Assembly (NCBI RefSeq): GCF_001305595.1
Contig: NZ_CP012403.1
Coordinates: forward strand, 580,501 to 644,500
Direction of reading: 5' to 3'
Length of the DNA stretch: 64,000 nt
Source: Azospirillum thiophilum
GTDB taxonomy: Bacteria > Pseudomonadota > Alphaproteobacteria > Azospirillales > Azospirillaceae
Positions 28,711-38,414 of this stretch are shown one piece after another. A program made the translations under genes and the position numbers. Below the pieces are notes generated by a model that was given only the letters and a program-made list of their open reading frames with translations, was not told the DNA's origin and made no database searches. The first letter of the stretch is position 1. Each line of letters opens with the position of its first letter.

Positions 28711-28725
28711 TGGCATACCCCTTGC
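28711..28725 (+). promoter_or_regulatory. sigma-54 (-24/-12) promoter of atoDAEB
   Basis: TGGCAT-ACCCC-TTGC matches the sigma-54 consensus TGGCAY-N5-TTGC with exact GG/GC spacing. It is 218 bp before the atoD start and downstream of the AtoC palindromes. The rest of the 403-bp gap holds no gene I can support. Confidence 0.82.
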
Positions 28726-28943
28726 GTATGTGTGGATAGGCCGGCCGGCCCCGACGATCCACCGCGATGGCGTGGATGTCGCGCCCGCTCCGGTCGCAGC
28801 GCTACGAAACCAAGGCCACGAAACCAAGAATGAGCGCGAGTGTCCGCCCCACCGGTTCACCGCCGGTTCCGGGCGGGTCCGCGCCCGCGGGGTTGTCGGC
28901 GGGCTCCGGCCCGCGGCACCCCGACGTCCAAGGGAGACGTCGA

Positions 28944-29606
28944 ATGAGTAAAGTGCGAAAGCTTGAAGAGACCGTCGCCATGATTCCCGACGGCGCGGTC
29001 CTGATGATCGGGGGATTCATGGGGGTCGGCACGCCGCCCCGCCTGATCGACGAGTTGCTCCGCCAGGGCAAGCGCGGCCTGACGGTCATCGCCAACGACA
29101 CCGCCCGCCCCGCGGTCGGCATCGGCCGGCTGATCGCGGCCAAGGCGGTGCGCAAGGTGATCGCCAGCCACATCGGCACCAATCCCGAAACCCAGCGCCA
29201 GATGATCGCCGGCGAGACGGAGGTAGAGCTGGTGCCGCAGGGCACGCTGGCCGAGCGGGTGCGCGCCGGCGGCTTCGGCCTCGGCGGGGTGCTGACGCCC
29301 ACCGGCGTCGGCACCGTGGTCGAGGAGGGCAAGCAGCGCATCGAGCTGGACGGCACGGTCTATCTGCTGGAAAAGGCGCTGAAGGCCGATTTCGCCCTGA
29401 TCGCCGCTAAGCGCGCCGACTATCTGGGCAACCTCGAATACGCGCTGACGGCGCGCAACTTCAATCCGCTGATGGCGATGGCCGCCGGATTGGTGATCGT
29501 CGAGGCCGAGGACATCGTGCCGGTCGGCGTCATCCCGCCCGACAGCGTCGTCACCCCGAATGTGCTGGTCGACTGCCTGGTCGCCAAGGAGCATCGCCAT
29601 GGATGA
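28944..29606 (+). CDS. atoD: acetoacetate CoA-transferase alpha subunit AtoD
   Basis: 220 residues, the same length as E. coli AtoD. The Gly-rich CoA-transferase motif GGFMGVGTPPRLIDELL is near the N-terminus, and GTLAERVRAGGFGLGGVLTPTGVGT is the class-I family signature. With AtoA it moves CoA from acetyl-CoA (or another acyl-CoA) to acetoacetate or short-chain fatty acids in the cytoplasm. An AAGGGAG site precedes the ATG. It overlaps atoA by 8 bp. Confidence 0.93.
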   Translation: MSKVRKLEETVAMIPDGAVLMIGGFMGVGTPPRLIDELLRQGKRGLTVIANDTARPAVGIGRLIAAKAVRKVIASHIGTNPETQRQMIAGETEVELVPQGTLAERVRAGGFGLGGVLTPTGVGTVVEEGKQRIELDGTVYLLEKALKADFALIAAKRADYLGNLEYALTARNFNPLMAMAAGLVIVEAEDIVPVGVIPPDSVVTPNVLVDCLVAKEHRHG

Positions 29607-30252
29607 GAAAACCCTGATCGCCAAGCGCGTTGCGCTGGAACTGCGGGCGGGCAACCTGGTGAATCTCGGCATCGGCCTGCCCACCTTGGTCGCCGCCCAT
29701 CTGCCGGCCGGCGTCAACGTGTTCTTCCAGTCGGAGAACGGCATCGTCGGCATGGCCCCGGTGCCCGAGCCGGGGGCCGAGAACGAGGATCTGAGCGATG
29801 CCGGCGGCAGCCCGATCGGTGCCGTCCCCGGGGCCGCGTCCTTCGACAGTGCCATGTCCTTCGGCCTGATCCGCGGCGGCCACCTGGACGTCACCGTGCT
29901 CGGCGGTCTCCAGGTCGACGAGGAAGGCCGGCTCGCCAACTGGATGGTGCCCGGCAAGATGGTGCCCGGCATGGGCGGTGCGATGGATCTGGTCTCCGGC
30001 GCCAAGCGGGTGATCGTCGCCATGCAGCACAGCGCCAAGGGCACGCCCAAGATCGTCAAGCGCTGCGAGTTGCCGCTGACCTCGGTGCGGCGGGTCGACC
30101 TGATCGTCACCGACCTCGCGGTGATCGAGCCGACCGACAAGGGGCTGGTGCTGTTGGAAACCGCTCCCGGCGTCACGGTCGCCGACGTCTTGGCCCAGAC
30201 CGGCGCCGAGCTGATCGTGCCGTCCGACGTGCAGGTCATGCCCGTCGGCTGA
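29599..30252 (+). CDS. atoA: acetoacetate CoA-transferase beta subunit AtoA
   Basis: 217 residues. The catalytic glutamate is Glu46 in QSENGIVGM, with the LGIGLPTLVA and DVTVLGGLQVD family blocks. It pairs with AtoD. The stop codon sits inside a 15-bp perfect dyad, GTCGGC-TGA-GCCGAC (30244-30258), which might act on mRNA processing, but it is short. A 105-bp gap to atoE follows. Confidence 0.93.
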   Translation: MDEKTLIAKRVALELRAGNLVNLGIGLPTLVAAHLPAGVNVFFQSENGIVGMAPVPEPGAENEDLSDAGGSPIGAVPGAASFDSAMSFGLIRGGHLDVTVLGGLQVDEEGRLANWMVPGKMVPGMGGAMDLVSGAKRVIVAMQHSAKGTPKIVKRCELPLTSVRRVDLIVTDLAVIEPTDKGLVLLETAPGVTVADVLAQTGAELIVPSDVQVMPVG

Positions 30253-30357
30253 GCCGACCATACTCGCCGTCTGACGTTCCTTTTTGGGCATCGGGGAGGC
30301 TGGCCGCCGCGCCGTACGATGGCGCGGACGGGCCTCCCTCCTTGCCGGAGACCTGCC

Positions 30358-31731
30358 ATGAGCGTCACCACTGCTCCCCCGCCGGCACCGGAGGCCGGCG
30401 CCCGCTTCAACCCGATCACTCCGATTTCCCGCGCCCTGACCTGGCTGGTCAGCCGCTATCTGCCCGACCCGCTGGTCTTCGCCATCCTGCTGACCGTCCT
30501 CACCTTCGCCCTGGCATGGTGGCTGACGCCGAGCGGCCCCGTCGCCCTCGTGCAGATGTGGGGCGGCGGATTCTGGAACCTGCTGGCCTTCTCGATGCAG
30601 ATGGCGCTGGTCCTGGTCACCGGCCATGCGCTGGCCAGCTCCGAACCGATCCGCAAGGTGCTGGGGCGGGTGGCCTCCATCGCCAAGACGCCGGCCCAGG
30701 GTGTCATGCTGGTCTGCTTCGCCGCCGCCGTCACCAACATCGTCAACTGGGGCTTCGGCCTCGTCGTCGGCGCGATGTTCGCCCGCGAGGTGGCCCGCCG
30801 CGTGCCGAAATCGGACTACCGGCTGCTGATCGCCTCGGCCTATATCGGCTTCATGACGTGGCATGGCGGCTTCTCCGGCTCGGTGCCGCTGGTCGCCGCG
30901 ACCAAGGGCAACCCGATGGAGAAGACGGTCGGGCTGATCCCGATCGGCGACACCCTGTTCACCGGCTACAACATCGGCATCACGCTGGCCCTCATCGTCG
31001 TCCTGCCGCTGATCTGCTGGATGATGCATCCGAAGGCGAACGAGGTGGTGGCGGTCGACCCGGCGCTGCTGAAGCCGGAGGCGTCGACCCGCCGCATCCT
31101 CGGCCCCGACGCCAGCCCGGCCGAGCGCCTGGAGGAAAGCCGCATCCTGGGCTTCGTCGTCGGCGCCTTCGGTCTGGTCTACCTGTTCCTGTATTTCCGG
31201 GCCAAGGGCTTCGACCTCAACATCAACACCGTCAACCTGATCATGCTGATCGCCGGCGTCATCCTGCACGGCACGCCGATGGCCTACGCCCGCGCCGTCG
31301 CCAACGCGGCACGCGGCACGGCCGGGATCATGATCCAGTTTCCCTTCTATGCCGGCATCCAGATCATGATGGAGCATTCCGGCCTGGGCGGTCTGATCAC
31401 CAACTGGTTCGTGGACGTCGCCACCAAGGAAACCTTCCCGGTCCTCGCCTTCCTGTCGTCGGGCCTGATCAACTTCGCGGTTCCGTCGGGCGGCGGCCAT
31501 TGGGTGGTGCAGGGGCCCTTCATCATGCCGGCGGCCCAGCAGCTCGGCGTCGATCTCGGCAAGGCGGCGATGGCCATCGCCTATGGCGAGGAGTGGATGA
31601 ACATGGCGCAACCCTTCTGGGCGCTGCCGGCACTGGCCATCGCCGGGCTGGGGGTGCGCGACATCATGGGCTACTGCGCCACGGCGCTGATCCTGACGCT
31701 GCCCATCTTCCTCATCGGCCTCTACCTGTGA
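30358..31731 (+). CDS. atoE: short-chain fatty acid transporter AtoE
   Basis: 457 residues with about 10-12 membrane helices; family AtoE/short-chain fatty acid transporters. Recognisable blocks are PDPLVFAILLTVLTFALAWW, WGGGFWNLLAFSMQMALVL, SAYIGFMTWHGGFSGSVPL and PSGGGHWVVQGPFIMPAA. It likely imports acetoacetate, butyrate or related acids across the inner membrane. A GGAG site lies before ATG 30358. Slightly longer than E. coli AtoE (440). Confidence 0.93.
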   Translation: MSVTTAPPPAPEAGARFNPITPISRALTWLVSRYLPDPLVFAILLTVLTFALAWWLTPSGPVALVQMWGGGFWNLLAFSMQMALVLVTGHALASSEPIRKVLGRVASIAKTPAQGVMLVCFAAAVTNIVNWGFGLVVGAMFAREVARRVPKSDYRLLIASAYIGFMTWHGGFSGSVPLVAATKGNPMEKTVGLIPIGDTLFTGYNIGITLALIVVLPLICWMMHPKANEVVAVDPALLKPEASTRRILGPDASPAERLEESRILGFVVGAFGLVYLFLYFRAKGFDLNINTVNLIMLIAGVILHGTPMAYARAVANAARGTAGIMIQFPFYAGIQIMMEHSGLGGLITNWFVDVATKETFPVLAFLSSGLINFAVPSGGGHWVVQGPFIMPAAQQLGVDLGKAAMAIAYGEEWMNMAQPFWALPALAIAGLGVRDIMGYCATALILTLPIFLIGLYL

Positions 31732-31836
31732 CCTTCGATGTCTGACCGGCCGGCCGCCGCGATCCACCGGACGGACGCGGCAGCCCAGCCATCCAACTGC
31801 GATCCTTCAAGAAACACCGTTCCGGAGGAGTCCTCC

Positions 31837-33012
31837 ATGACCGAGATCGTCATCGCCAGCGCGGCGCGCACCGCCATCGGCAGCTTCAACGGCGCGCTGG
31901 CCGCCGTTCCCGCCCACGAGCTGGGTGCCACGGTGATCCGCGAGGCGCTGTCGCGCGCCCACACCGATGCCGCCGAGGTGACGGAAGTCATCCTGGGCCA
32001 GGTGCTGACCGCCGGCCAGGGCCAGAACCCGGCCCGCCAGGCCGCCGTCGCCGCCGGCATCCCGGTCGAGAAGACCGCCTTCGGCATCAATCAGGTCTGC
32101 GGCTCCGGCCTGCGCTCGGTCGCGCTCGGCTATCAGGCGATCCGCACCGGCGACGCCGAGGTGATGGTGGTCGGCGGCCAGGAGAACATGAGCCTGTCGC
32201 CCCACCTCATGCATCTGCGCAACGGCACCAAGATGGGCACCGCCGAGATGCTGGACAGCATGATCCGCGACGGGCTGTGGGAGGCCTTCCACGGCTACCA
32301 CATGGGCGTCACCGCCGAGAATGTCGCCCGTGTCTGGACCCTCTCCCGCGAACAGCAGGATCTGTTCGCGCTCGCCTCGCAGCAGAAGGCCGAGGCGGCG
32401 CAGACGGCCGGCCGCTTCCGGGCCGAGATCGTTCCCGTCACCATCAAGGGCCGCAAGGGCGACATCGTCGTCGAGGCCGACGAATACCCGAAGCACGGCA
32501 CCACCATCGAGGCGCTGGCCAAGCTGCGCCCGGCATTCGCCAAGGACGGTACGGTGACCGCCGGCAATGCGTCGGGCCTGAACGACGGCGCCGCCGCGCT
32601 GGTGCTGATGACGGCGGAGAACGCCGCCCGCCGCGGCATCGCGCCGCTGGCCCGCATCGCCTCCTGGGCCACCGCCGGCGTCGATCCGGCACTGATGGGC
32701 AGCGGGCCGATCCCTGCCTCGCAACTGGCGCTCAAGAAGGCCGGCTGGGGTGTGGACGAACTGGATCTGATCGAGGCGAACGAAGCGTTCGCTGCCCAGG
32801 CGCTGGCGGTCAATGCCGGCATGGGCTGGGACGCCGCCAAGGTCAACGTCAATGGCGGCGCCATCGCGCTCGGCCATCCCATCGGGGCGTCGGGCGCCCG
32901 CATCCTGGTCAGCCTGTTGCATGAGATGGGCCGGCGCGACGCGAAGAAGGGCCTTGCCACCCTGTGCATCGGCGGCGGCATGGGCGTCGCCCTCTGCGTC
33001 GAGCGGACCTGA
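31837..33012 (+). CDS. atoB: acetyl-CoA C-acetyltransferase AtoB
   Basis: 391 residues. Thiolase active-site nucleophile Cys88 is in [10 protein letters not shown], the catalytic His in [14 protein letters not shown], and the second Cys in [12 protein letters not shown]. It splits acetoacetyl-CoA to two acetyl-CoA, finishing the ato pathway. The ATG at 31837 follows GGAGG (an upstream in-frame ATG at 31738 would add 33 unrelated residues). It is the last gene before a strong stem-loop. Confidence 0.95.
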   Translation: MTEIVIASAARTAIGSFNGALAAVPAHELGATVIREALSRAHTDAAEVTEVILGQVLTAGQGQNPARQAAVAAGIPVEKTAFGINQVCGSGLRSVALGYQAIRTGDAEVMVVGGQENMSLSPHLMHLRNGTKMGTAEMLDSMIRDGLWEAFHGYHMGVTAENVARVWTLSREQQDLFALASQQKAEAAQTAGRFRAEIVPVTIKGRKGDIVVEADEYPKHGTTIEALAKLRPAFAKDGTVTAGNASGLNDGAAALVLMTAENAARRGIAPLARIASWATAGVDPALMGSGPIPASQLALKKAGWGVDELDLIEANEAFAAQALAVNAGMGWDAAKVNVNGGAIALGHPIGASGARILVSLLHEMGRRDAKKGLATLCIGGGMGVALCVERT

Positions 33013-33023
33013 CCGGCAGGCTT

Positions 33024-33064
33024 GCGGCGCATCCCCCCGACGACATGTCGGGGGGATGCGCCGC
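33024..33064. terminator. strong stem-loop terminator after atoB
   Basis: An 18-bp perfect stem (GCGGCGCATCCCCCCGAC paired with GTCGGGGGGATGCGCCGC) closes a GACAT loop, starting 11 bp after the atoB stop. There is no T-run on either strand, so termination may be factor-assisted, or the hairpin may protect the mRNA end. Confidence 0.7.
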
Positions 33065-33095
33065 GACCATTTGTACCCTTTCGGAGGTTAGTAGT

Positions 33096-33311
33096 ATGGT
33101 AGAGGTTATCGATGTGTCCGTCACGCTGCGCATCGCAGTCGCCGATGCGGCGGACGGGCAGGCCGCGGCCCTGCGGGCGGCGGAACAGTTCAGCCATGTC
33201 AGCCATGCCCGGATCGCCGCATTCAATGAAGTGAGCCGCGTCCATTCCGCGGACCAGGGAACCGTGGAAGCGGTCACCAGCATCGTGGCCGGTGCGGGCA
33301 GCATCCCGTGA
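33096..33311 (+). CDS. small protein of unknown function
   Basis: 71 residues, acidic to neutral, no membrane segment and no Cys. GGAGG lies 9 bp before ATG 33096, a strong ribosome site, and the gene begins right after the atoB terminator, so it is likely real. The sequence has an alternating start (VEVIDVSVTLRIAVADAADG) followed by an Ala-rich amphipathic helix region. No family recognised. It is 48 bp upstream of the chemoreceptor gene, same strand, and may be co-transcribed with it. Confidence 0.6.
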   Translation: MVEVIDVSVTLRIAVADAADGQAAALRAAEQFSHVSHARIAAFNEVSRVHSADQGTVEAVTSIVAGAGSIP

Positions 33312-33359
33312 CGTCCAGCCGGTCCCGACGAGTGGGCCGGGAACAGGGAAGATAGAATC

Positions 33360-35051
33360 ATGCGCCTCTCGGAACTGCCATTACGGTGGCGGATCGGATT
33401 TCTCGCGTCGCTGTCGATCATCGCCGCCGGTCTGGTGGCGGCGGTCGGCGGGCACTTCGTCAACCGTGCGCTGGTCGAGCAGCGGATGAACAGCGTCCGC
33501 TTCATCGCCGAAAGCGGCGGTGCCATCGCCGCGCGCTTCCACAAGCTGGCGCAGGACGGCGTGATGAGCGAGGAGGACGCGAAGGAGCGCGCGAAGACCG
33601 CGATCGGCGCGATGCGCTATGCCGACGGCGAATATCTCTGGATCTGGACCTCGCAGATCATCAGCGTCATGCACGCGAACCCCGCCCTGATCGGCAAGAG
33701 CGGCGCCGAGATCCGTGACCGCAACGGCGTCTACGTCATCCGCGAGGCGGTGCGGGGCGCCCTGATGCCGGTGCCGGAGTTCGTGACCTACGAATGGCCG
33801 CGGCCCAACGATCCGAAGGGGCCGACCTACGAGAAACTGGCCTATTCCATCCATTACAAGCCATGGGACTGGGTCATCGGCACCGGCGTCTACACCGACG
33901 ACCTGCGCTCGGCCTTCCTTGGCATGATGACGGTGTTCGGGCTGGTGGTCGCCGGGCTGTCCGCGCTGGCCCTGCTGCTGGGCTGGGCGGTCGCCCGCAG
34001 CGTGACGCGGCCGCTGTCGCGCGTCCATGGCGTGATGTTGCGGCTGGCGGAGCAGGACATGGAGGCCGAGGTGCCGGAGCGCGGCCGGCGCGACGAGATC
34101 GGCGGCATGGCCCGGACCCTGGAGGTCTTCAAGGCGAGCATCCTGCGCACCCACCAGATGGAGCGGGAGAACCGCGACGCGGCGGAGCGGGCTGCAGCCG
34201 ACAAGCGCGCCGCGATGCTGGATCTGGCCTCCCGCTTCGAGGCCAGCGTCGGGCGCATCGTCGATCAGGTCAGCGAGTCCGCCACCGGCTTCCAGGCGAC
34301 GGCGGCCCAGGTGTCCGGCGCGGTCGAGAAGGTGGAGCGCGAATGCGTCGTCGTCGCCTCCGCCTCCGAACAGGCATCGATGAGTGTGCAGACCGTCGCG
34401 TCCGCGGCGGAGGAGATGTCGACGGCGATCCACGATCTTTCGGTGCGCGTGGCGCAGGCCGCCCAGCGTTCGAAATCGACCGCCGAACGGGCCGAGCAGG
34501 CGCGGACCCACCTGGATGCGCTGTCCTCCGCCATCGAGCAGGTGGACCAGATCGTGGCCTCGATCAACGCGGTGGCGTCGCAGACCAACCTGCTGGCGCT
34601 GAACGCCACCATCGAAGCCGCAAGGGCCGGCGAGGCCGGCAAGGGATTTGCCGTCGTGGCGAGCGAGGTCAAGAACCTGGCGAGCCAGACCCATGCGATG
34701 ACCGAGCAGATCGGCCAGCAGATCGGCACGGTGAAAGCGGCGTCCGGCCGCACCGTGGAGGCGATGCGGGGGATCATCGGGCAGGTCGACCACATCGACC
34801 GCTCGACCGCCGAGATGGCCTCCTCGGTCGAGCAGCAGAGCGCCGCCACCGCCGAGATCAGCCGCAACGCCCAGCAGGCGGCGGTCGGCACCAGCGAGGT
34901 TTCGCGCAACGTGCTGGACATCCAGCGCGCAGAGCGGGAAACCGGCGATGCGACCCAGCAGGCCAAGCGGTCGGCCGACACGCTCGCGGACCGGGCGACG
35001 CTGCTGAAGCGCGAGGTCAGGGCTTTCCTGGAGGAGATCCGCGCCGCCTGA
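33360..35051 (+). CDS. methyl-accepting chemotaxis protein with sCache sensor
   Basis: 563 residues. A membrane helix (about 12-34) and a second one (about 188-212) flank a single-Cache (SMP_2-type) periplasmic domain with YADGEYLWIWTSQ and HYKPWDWVIGTGVYTDD. HAMP (about 213-265) and a methyl-accepting signalling domain follow, with the hairpin tip SQTNLLALNATIEAARAGE near residue 410. sCache_2 domains commonly bind small carboxylates, so placement after the ato operon suggests taxis to short-chain acids; that is inference. No CheB/CheR pentapeptide is seen at the C-terminus. Confidence 0.93.
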   Translation: MRLSELPLRWRIGFLASLSIIAAGLVAAVGGHFVNRALVEQRMNSVRFIAESGGAIAARFHKLAQDGVMSEEDAKERAKTAIGAMRYADGEYLWIWTSQIISVMHANPALIGKSGAEIRDRNGVYVIREAVRGALMPVPEFVTYEWPRPNDPKGPTYEKLAYSIHYKPWDWVIGTGVYTDDLRSAFLGMMTVFGLVVAGLSALALLLGWAVARSVTRPLSRVHGVMLRLAEQDMEAEVPERGRRDEIGGMARTLEVFKASILRTHQMERENRDAAERAAADKRAAMLDLASRFEASVGRIVDQVSESATGFQATAAQVSGAVEKVERECVVVASASEQASMSVQTVASAAEEMSTAIHDLSVRVAQAAQRSKSTAERAEQARTHLDALSSAIEQVDQIVASINAVASQTNLLALNATIEAARAGEAGKGFAVVASEVKNLASQTHAMTEQIGQQIGTVKAASGRTVEAMRGIIGQVDHIDRSTAEMASSVEQQSAATAEISRNAQQAAVGTSEVSRNVLDIQRAERETGDATQQAKRSADTLADRATLLKREVRAFLEEIRAA

Positions 35052-35057
35052 CCGGCC

Positions 35058-36596
35058 TCATCCCACTGCCTGCCGGTCCCAGCTGTCGTTCGTGGCCGCG
35101 GACAGGCGGTGCTTCATGATGCGCTGGCTCGGCGTGCGTTCGAACTCCTCGACCAGCGCGATGTAGCGGGGGTTCTGATAGGGGGCGAGCTGGCGGCCGA
35201 GCCAATCGGAGAGAGCGGGGACATCCACCGTCGCCCCCGTCTTGGGCTTGACGAACAGCTTGATGTCCTGCTCGCCGATCTCCGCCTTCACGCCGATGAC
35301 GGCGCAATCCTCGATGGCGGGATGGGTGGCGGCGATGTGCTCGATCTCCCAGGCGGAGACGTTCTCGCCCTTGCAGCGCATGCTGTCGGTCATCCGGCCG
35401 TGGAACAGCAGCGTGCCGTCCGGCAGCAGGGAGCCCAGGTCGCCGGTGTGCAGGGCACCGTCGCGCAGCGTCCGCGCCGTCGCCTCCGGATTGCGGAAAT
35501 AGCCGGCGAACAGGGCGCCGGGCAGGGTGGTGCGCACCACGATCTCGCCGCGGGCGCCGTGGGGAACCGGGGCGCCGCTCCCGTCCAGCAGATCCACGGT
35601 GAACCAGGGCATCGGCCGGCCGACCGCGCCGACCGAGCCCTCGTCGTTGCAGGTGGTGATGCTCGATGCCTCGGTCATGCCGTAGCATTCGCGGATCTGC
35701 ACGCCGAACCGCTCCTCGAACGGTGTCCAGGTCTCCTTCGGGCAGCCGCCGCCCCAGGCGATGCGCACCGGATGGTCATGGTCTTGCGGGCTCGGTGGCT
35801 GTTTCAGCAGGATTTGCAGGATGCCGCCCAGGTAATGGATGTGGGTGGCGCCATACGCGCGCACCTGATCCCAGAAGCGGCTGGCGCTGAAGCGGTCGAC
35901 CATCGCCAGCGACACGTCGCGGATCAGCGGCAGCACGATCATCTGTGCGCCGCCGATGTGATAGAGCGGCTCCCACACGAACAGCACGTCGCCGTCGCGG
36001 GCAGTGGACACGCGGGCGACCGCCTCGCCCGCCAGCCGCATCATGCGGTGGGTGACCTGTGCGCCCTTCGGCCGGCCGGTGGTGCCCGACGTGTACATGA
36101 TGGCGAACAGGTCGTCGGGGCCGGGAAGCGCCCCCTCGAGGCGGGTGCCGCACTCCAGCATCGGCTCCAGCCGCAGGGAGGCTGCGGAGGTGTCGGCGCC
36201 GGCCACCACCAGCGGCTTGCCCGACAGGTCGGCGCCGCAGTCGGCGATGACCGGGACGAGGTCGGCGTCGGCCAGCACGGCGGCGGGATCGGAATGCTCC
36301 AGGATGTAGCGCAACCCGTCGCCGCGCTGCTGGGCGTTGATCGGGACCCACACCAGCCCGGCCTTGGCGAGGCCGAACAGGGTGGACAGCACCGCCGGGC
36401 TGTTGCGCAGCATCAGCGCCACGCGGTCGCCGGGGACCAGCCCCATCCGCCGGAGTTCCGCCGCCATGCTGTCGGACTGGCGGTCGAGCGTGCCGACGGT
36501 CAGCGGGGTGCCGTTGTAGCGGGCGAACGGACGCTCGCCGTCGGTCCGCGCGGCCTGGGTCAGCAGGCCGGCGAACCCGGTGTCGAAATCGGACAT
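35058..36596 (-). CDS. CaiC-like acyl-CoA ligase (AMP-forming)
   Basis: 512 residues. ANL-superfamily motifs are the P-loop YTSGTTGRPKG, the acyl-site motif YGMTEAS, the hinge TGDLGSLLPDGTLLFHGRMTD and C-terminal catalytic Lys in RTPSQRIMKHRL. The KGENVSAWEIE segment resembles CaiC-type (crotonobetaine/carnitine:CoA) ligases. It likely activates the carboxylate brought in by the ABC importer encoded just upstream in the same operon. The stop is 6 bp from the stop of the converging chemoreceptor gene. Substrate not determined. Confidence 0.85.
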   Translation of the reverse strand: MSDFDTGFAGLLTQAARTDGERPFARYNGTPLTVGTLDRQSDSMAAELRRMGLVPGDRVALMLRNSPAVLSTLFGLAKAGLVWVPINAQQRGDGLRYILEHSDPAAVLADADLVPVIADCGADLSGKPLVVAGADTSAASLRLEPMLECGTRLEGALPGPDDLFAIMYTSGTTGRPKGAQVTHRMMRLAGEAVARVSTARDGDVLFVWEPLYHIGGAQMIVLPLIRDVSLAMVDRFSASRFWDQVRAYGATHIHYLGGILQILLKQPPSPQDHDHPVRIAWGGGCPKETWTPFEERFGVQIRECYGMTEASSITTCNDEGSVGAVGRPMPWFTVDLLDGSGAPVPHGARGEIVVRTTLPGALFAGYFRNPEATARTLRDGALHTGDLGSLLPDGTLLFHGRMTDSMRCKGENVSAWEIEHIAATHPAIEDCAVIGVKAEIGEQDIKLFVKPKTGATVDVPALSDWLGRQLAPYQNPRYIALVEEFERTPSQRIMKHRLSAATNDSWDRQAVG

Positions 36597-36650
36597 GGTC
36601 GGACAGTCTCGGACAAAGGGAATGGGGGAGGGGAAGCGGGAAGGGGCGGC

Positions 36651-38414
36651 TCAGCGGCCGGACCGGCGTAGCCGTTCGGCGATCAGCAGGAGCGCCATGA
36701 CGATGACGAAGACGACGACCGACACCGCGGCCAGGGTCGGGTTCAACTGCAGGATCATGTCGTCCCACATCTGCTTGGGCAGCGTGGTCTTCACCCCACC
36801 GCTGACGAAGATGGCCACCGTCAGCTCGTCGAAGGAGGTGATGAAGGCGAACAGGAAGGCGGCCACCAGACCGCCGCGGATCAGCGGCACCGTTACCCGC
36901 AGCAGCGTCTGGACCCGGTTGGCGCCGAGCGTCGCCGCCGCCTGGTCCAGGCGCCAGTCATGGCCCTTGACCACGGCGGCGATGGCGACGAAGGCGAAGG
37001 GCAGGGCCAGCACCGTATGGCCGATGACGAGGCCGAGGTCGGTGGCGACCAGCCCGATTTGGGCGAACAGGTAGAACAGCCCGACGGCGATGACGATGCG
37101 CGGGACGATCATCGGCGCCAGGAACAGGGCGAAGATGGTGCCGCGCCAGCGCGAGGTGGACCGGGCCAGCGCCAGGGCGGCCAGTCCAGCGACCAGCGTC
37201 GCCACGACGGCGGTGGCGAAGGCGACGCCGAAGGAGCGCAGCGTGGCCCCCAGCCACAGGTCCGAGCCGAAATAGACCTCGAACCATTTCAGGCTGTAGC
37301 CCGGCGGCGGGAAATCGAGGAAGGGCGAACTGGTGAAGGCGATCGGCACCACCACGATGGCCGGCGCCACCAGGAAGACCAGCACCAGCGCCGAATAGAG
37401 CGCCGGCAGCCGGTCGCGGCCCCGCTCGCCCAGCACCGGCGCCGTCGCCCGCGCCGCCGCGGCGGTCAGTGCCGCCATCGCCGACAGGATGCGCTGGCCG
37501 GCCCTGCGCATGGCGCCGCCGCCCTTGCCGCGCCGCGCCCCCTCGCCCGACAGGGTCGACAGGCCGAAGATGCGGTCGTAGACCCAGCAGGTGACCAGCG
37601 CCGCCGCCAGCATGAAGGTGGCGAGCGCCCCGGCGAAGGCCCAGTTCAGCATCTCCTGGATCTGGGTGATGATGAGCTGGGCCAGCATGGTCTGCTGCGG
37701 CCCGCCCAGCAGGGCCGGAACGATGAAGAAGCCTAGCGACGAGATGAAGGTCAGCAGCCCCGCCGCGGCGACGCCGGGCAGCGACAGCTGGAAATAGACC
37801 AGCCAGAAGGCATGCCCGGGGGCGGCCCCCAGCGTTTCCGCCGCCTGCACCAGCCGGCGGTCGATGCCGGTCATCACCGGCAGCATGGTCAGCACCGCCA
37901 GCGGCAGCATGGCGTGGACCATGCCGACCATCACGCCGAACTCGTTGTGCAGCATCTCCGGCGCCGGCAGGCCGCCGGCCGACAGGATGCCGCCGATGAC
38001 GCCGGTGCGCCCCAGGATCACCATCCAGGCGAAGGTCTTCACCAGATAGCTGGTCCAGAACGGCACCATCACCGCCAGGATCATGGTGCCGCGCCGGCGC
38101 TCCGGCAACTGCGCCAGCCAGTAGGCGAGCGGATAGCCCAGCAGCAGGGAGAACAGCGCCGTCAGCCCGGCGATGCGGAAGGTGCCCATCAGCACGCGGA
38201 AATAGACGCCGGTGTCGACGATGCGGGCGTAATGCTCCCCCGTCCACGCGCCGGTGTCGGCATCCTGGATGCTGAGCCCCAGCAGCCGCAGGACCGGATA
38301 GAGGAAGAAGATGGCGAGGAAGGCGATGCCGGGCGCCGCCAGCCACAGCGGGCCGAAGCGCAGCCGCTGCCTTAGGCCGCCCTCGGCGGAGCCGTGCAGG
38401 AGGACGGCGCTCAT
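36651..38414 (-). CDS. fused two-domain ABC permease (PotB-PotC type)
   Basis: 587 residues, twice the length of a typical permease. The N-terminal half (about 20-285) resembles PotB, with the EAA-like loop AAETLGAAPGHAFWLVYFQLSLPG. A low-complexity, basic linker (about 286-330) follows, then a PotC-like half with AAATLGANRVQTLLRVTVPLIRGG. Each half has about six helices. It forms both membrane subunits of a spermidine/putrescine-type importer in a single chain. The ATG overlaps the ATPase gene stop by 4 bp. Confidence 0.9.
   Translation of the reverse strand: MSAVLLHGSAEGGLRQRLRFGPLWLAAPGIAFLAIFFLYPVLRLLGLSIQDADTGAWTGEHYARIVDTGVYFRVLMGTFRIAGLTALFSLLLGYPLAYWLAQLPERRRGTMILAVMVPFWTSYLVKTFAWMVILGRTGVIGGILSAGGLPAPEMLHNEFGVMVGMVHAMLPLAVLTMLPVMTGIDRRLVQAAETLGAAPGHAFWLVYFQLSLPGVAAAGLLTFISSLGFFIVPALLGGPQQTMLAQLIITQIQEMLNWAFAGALATFMLAAALVTCWVYDRIFGLSTLSGEGARRGKGGGAMRRAGQRILSAMAALTAAAARATAPVLGERGRDRLPALYSALVLVFLVAPAIVVVPIAFTSSPFLDFPPPGYSLKWFEVYFGSDLWLGATLRSFGVAFATAVVATLVAGLAALALARSTSRWRGTIFALFLAPMIVPRIVIAVGLFYLFAQIGLVATDLGLVIGHTVLALPFAFVAIAAVVKGHDWRLDQAAATLGANRVQTLLRVTVPLIRGGLVAAFLFAFITSFDELTVAIFVSGGVKTTLPKQMWDDMILQLNPTLAAVSVVVFVIVMALLLIAERLRRSGR

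Noticed and set aside
30244-30258. GTCGGC-TGA-GCCGAC dyad spanning the atoA stop codon as a terminator or attenuator
   Set aside because: A 6-bp stem in GC-rich coding sequence can arise by chance, there is no T-run directly after it, and atoE clearly belongs to the same operon.
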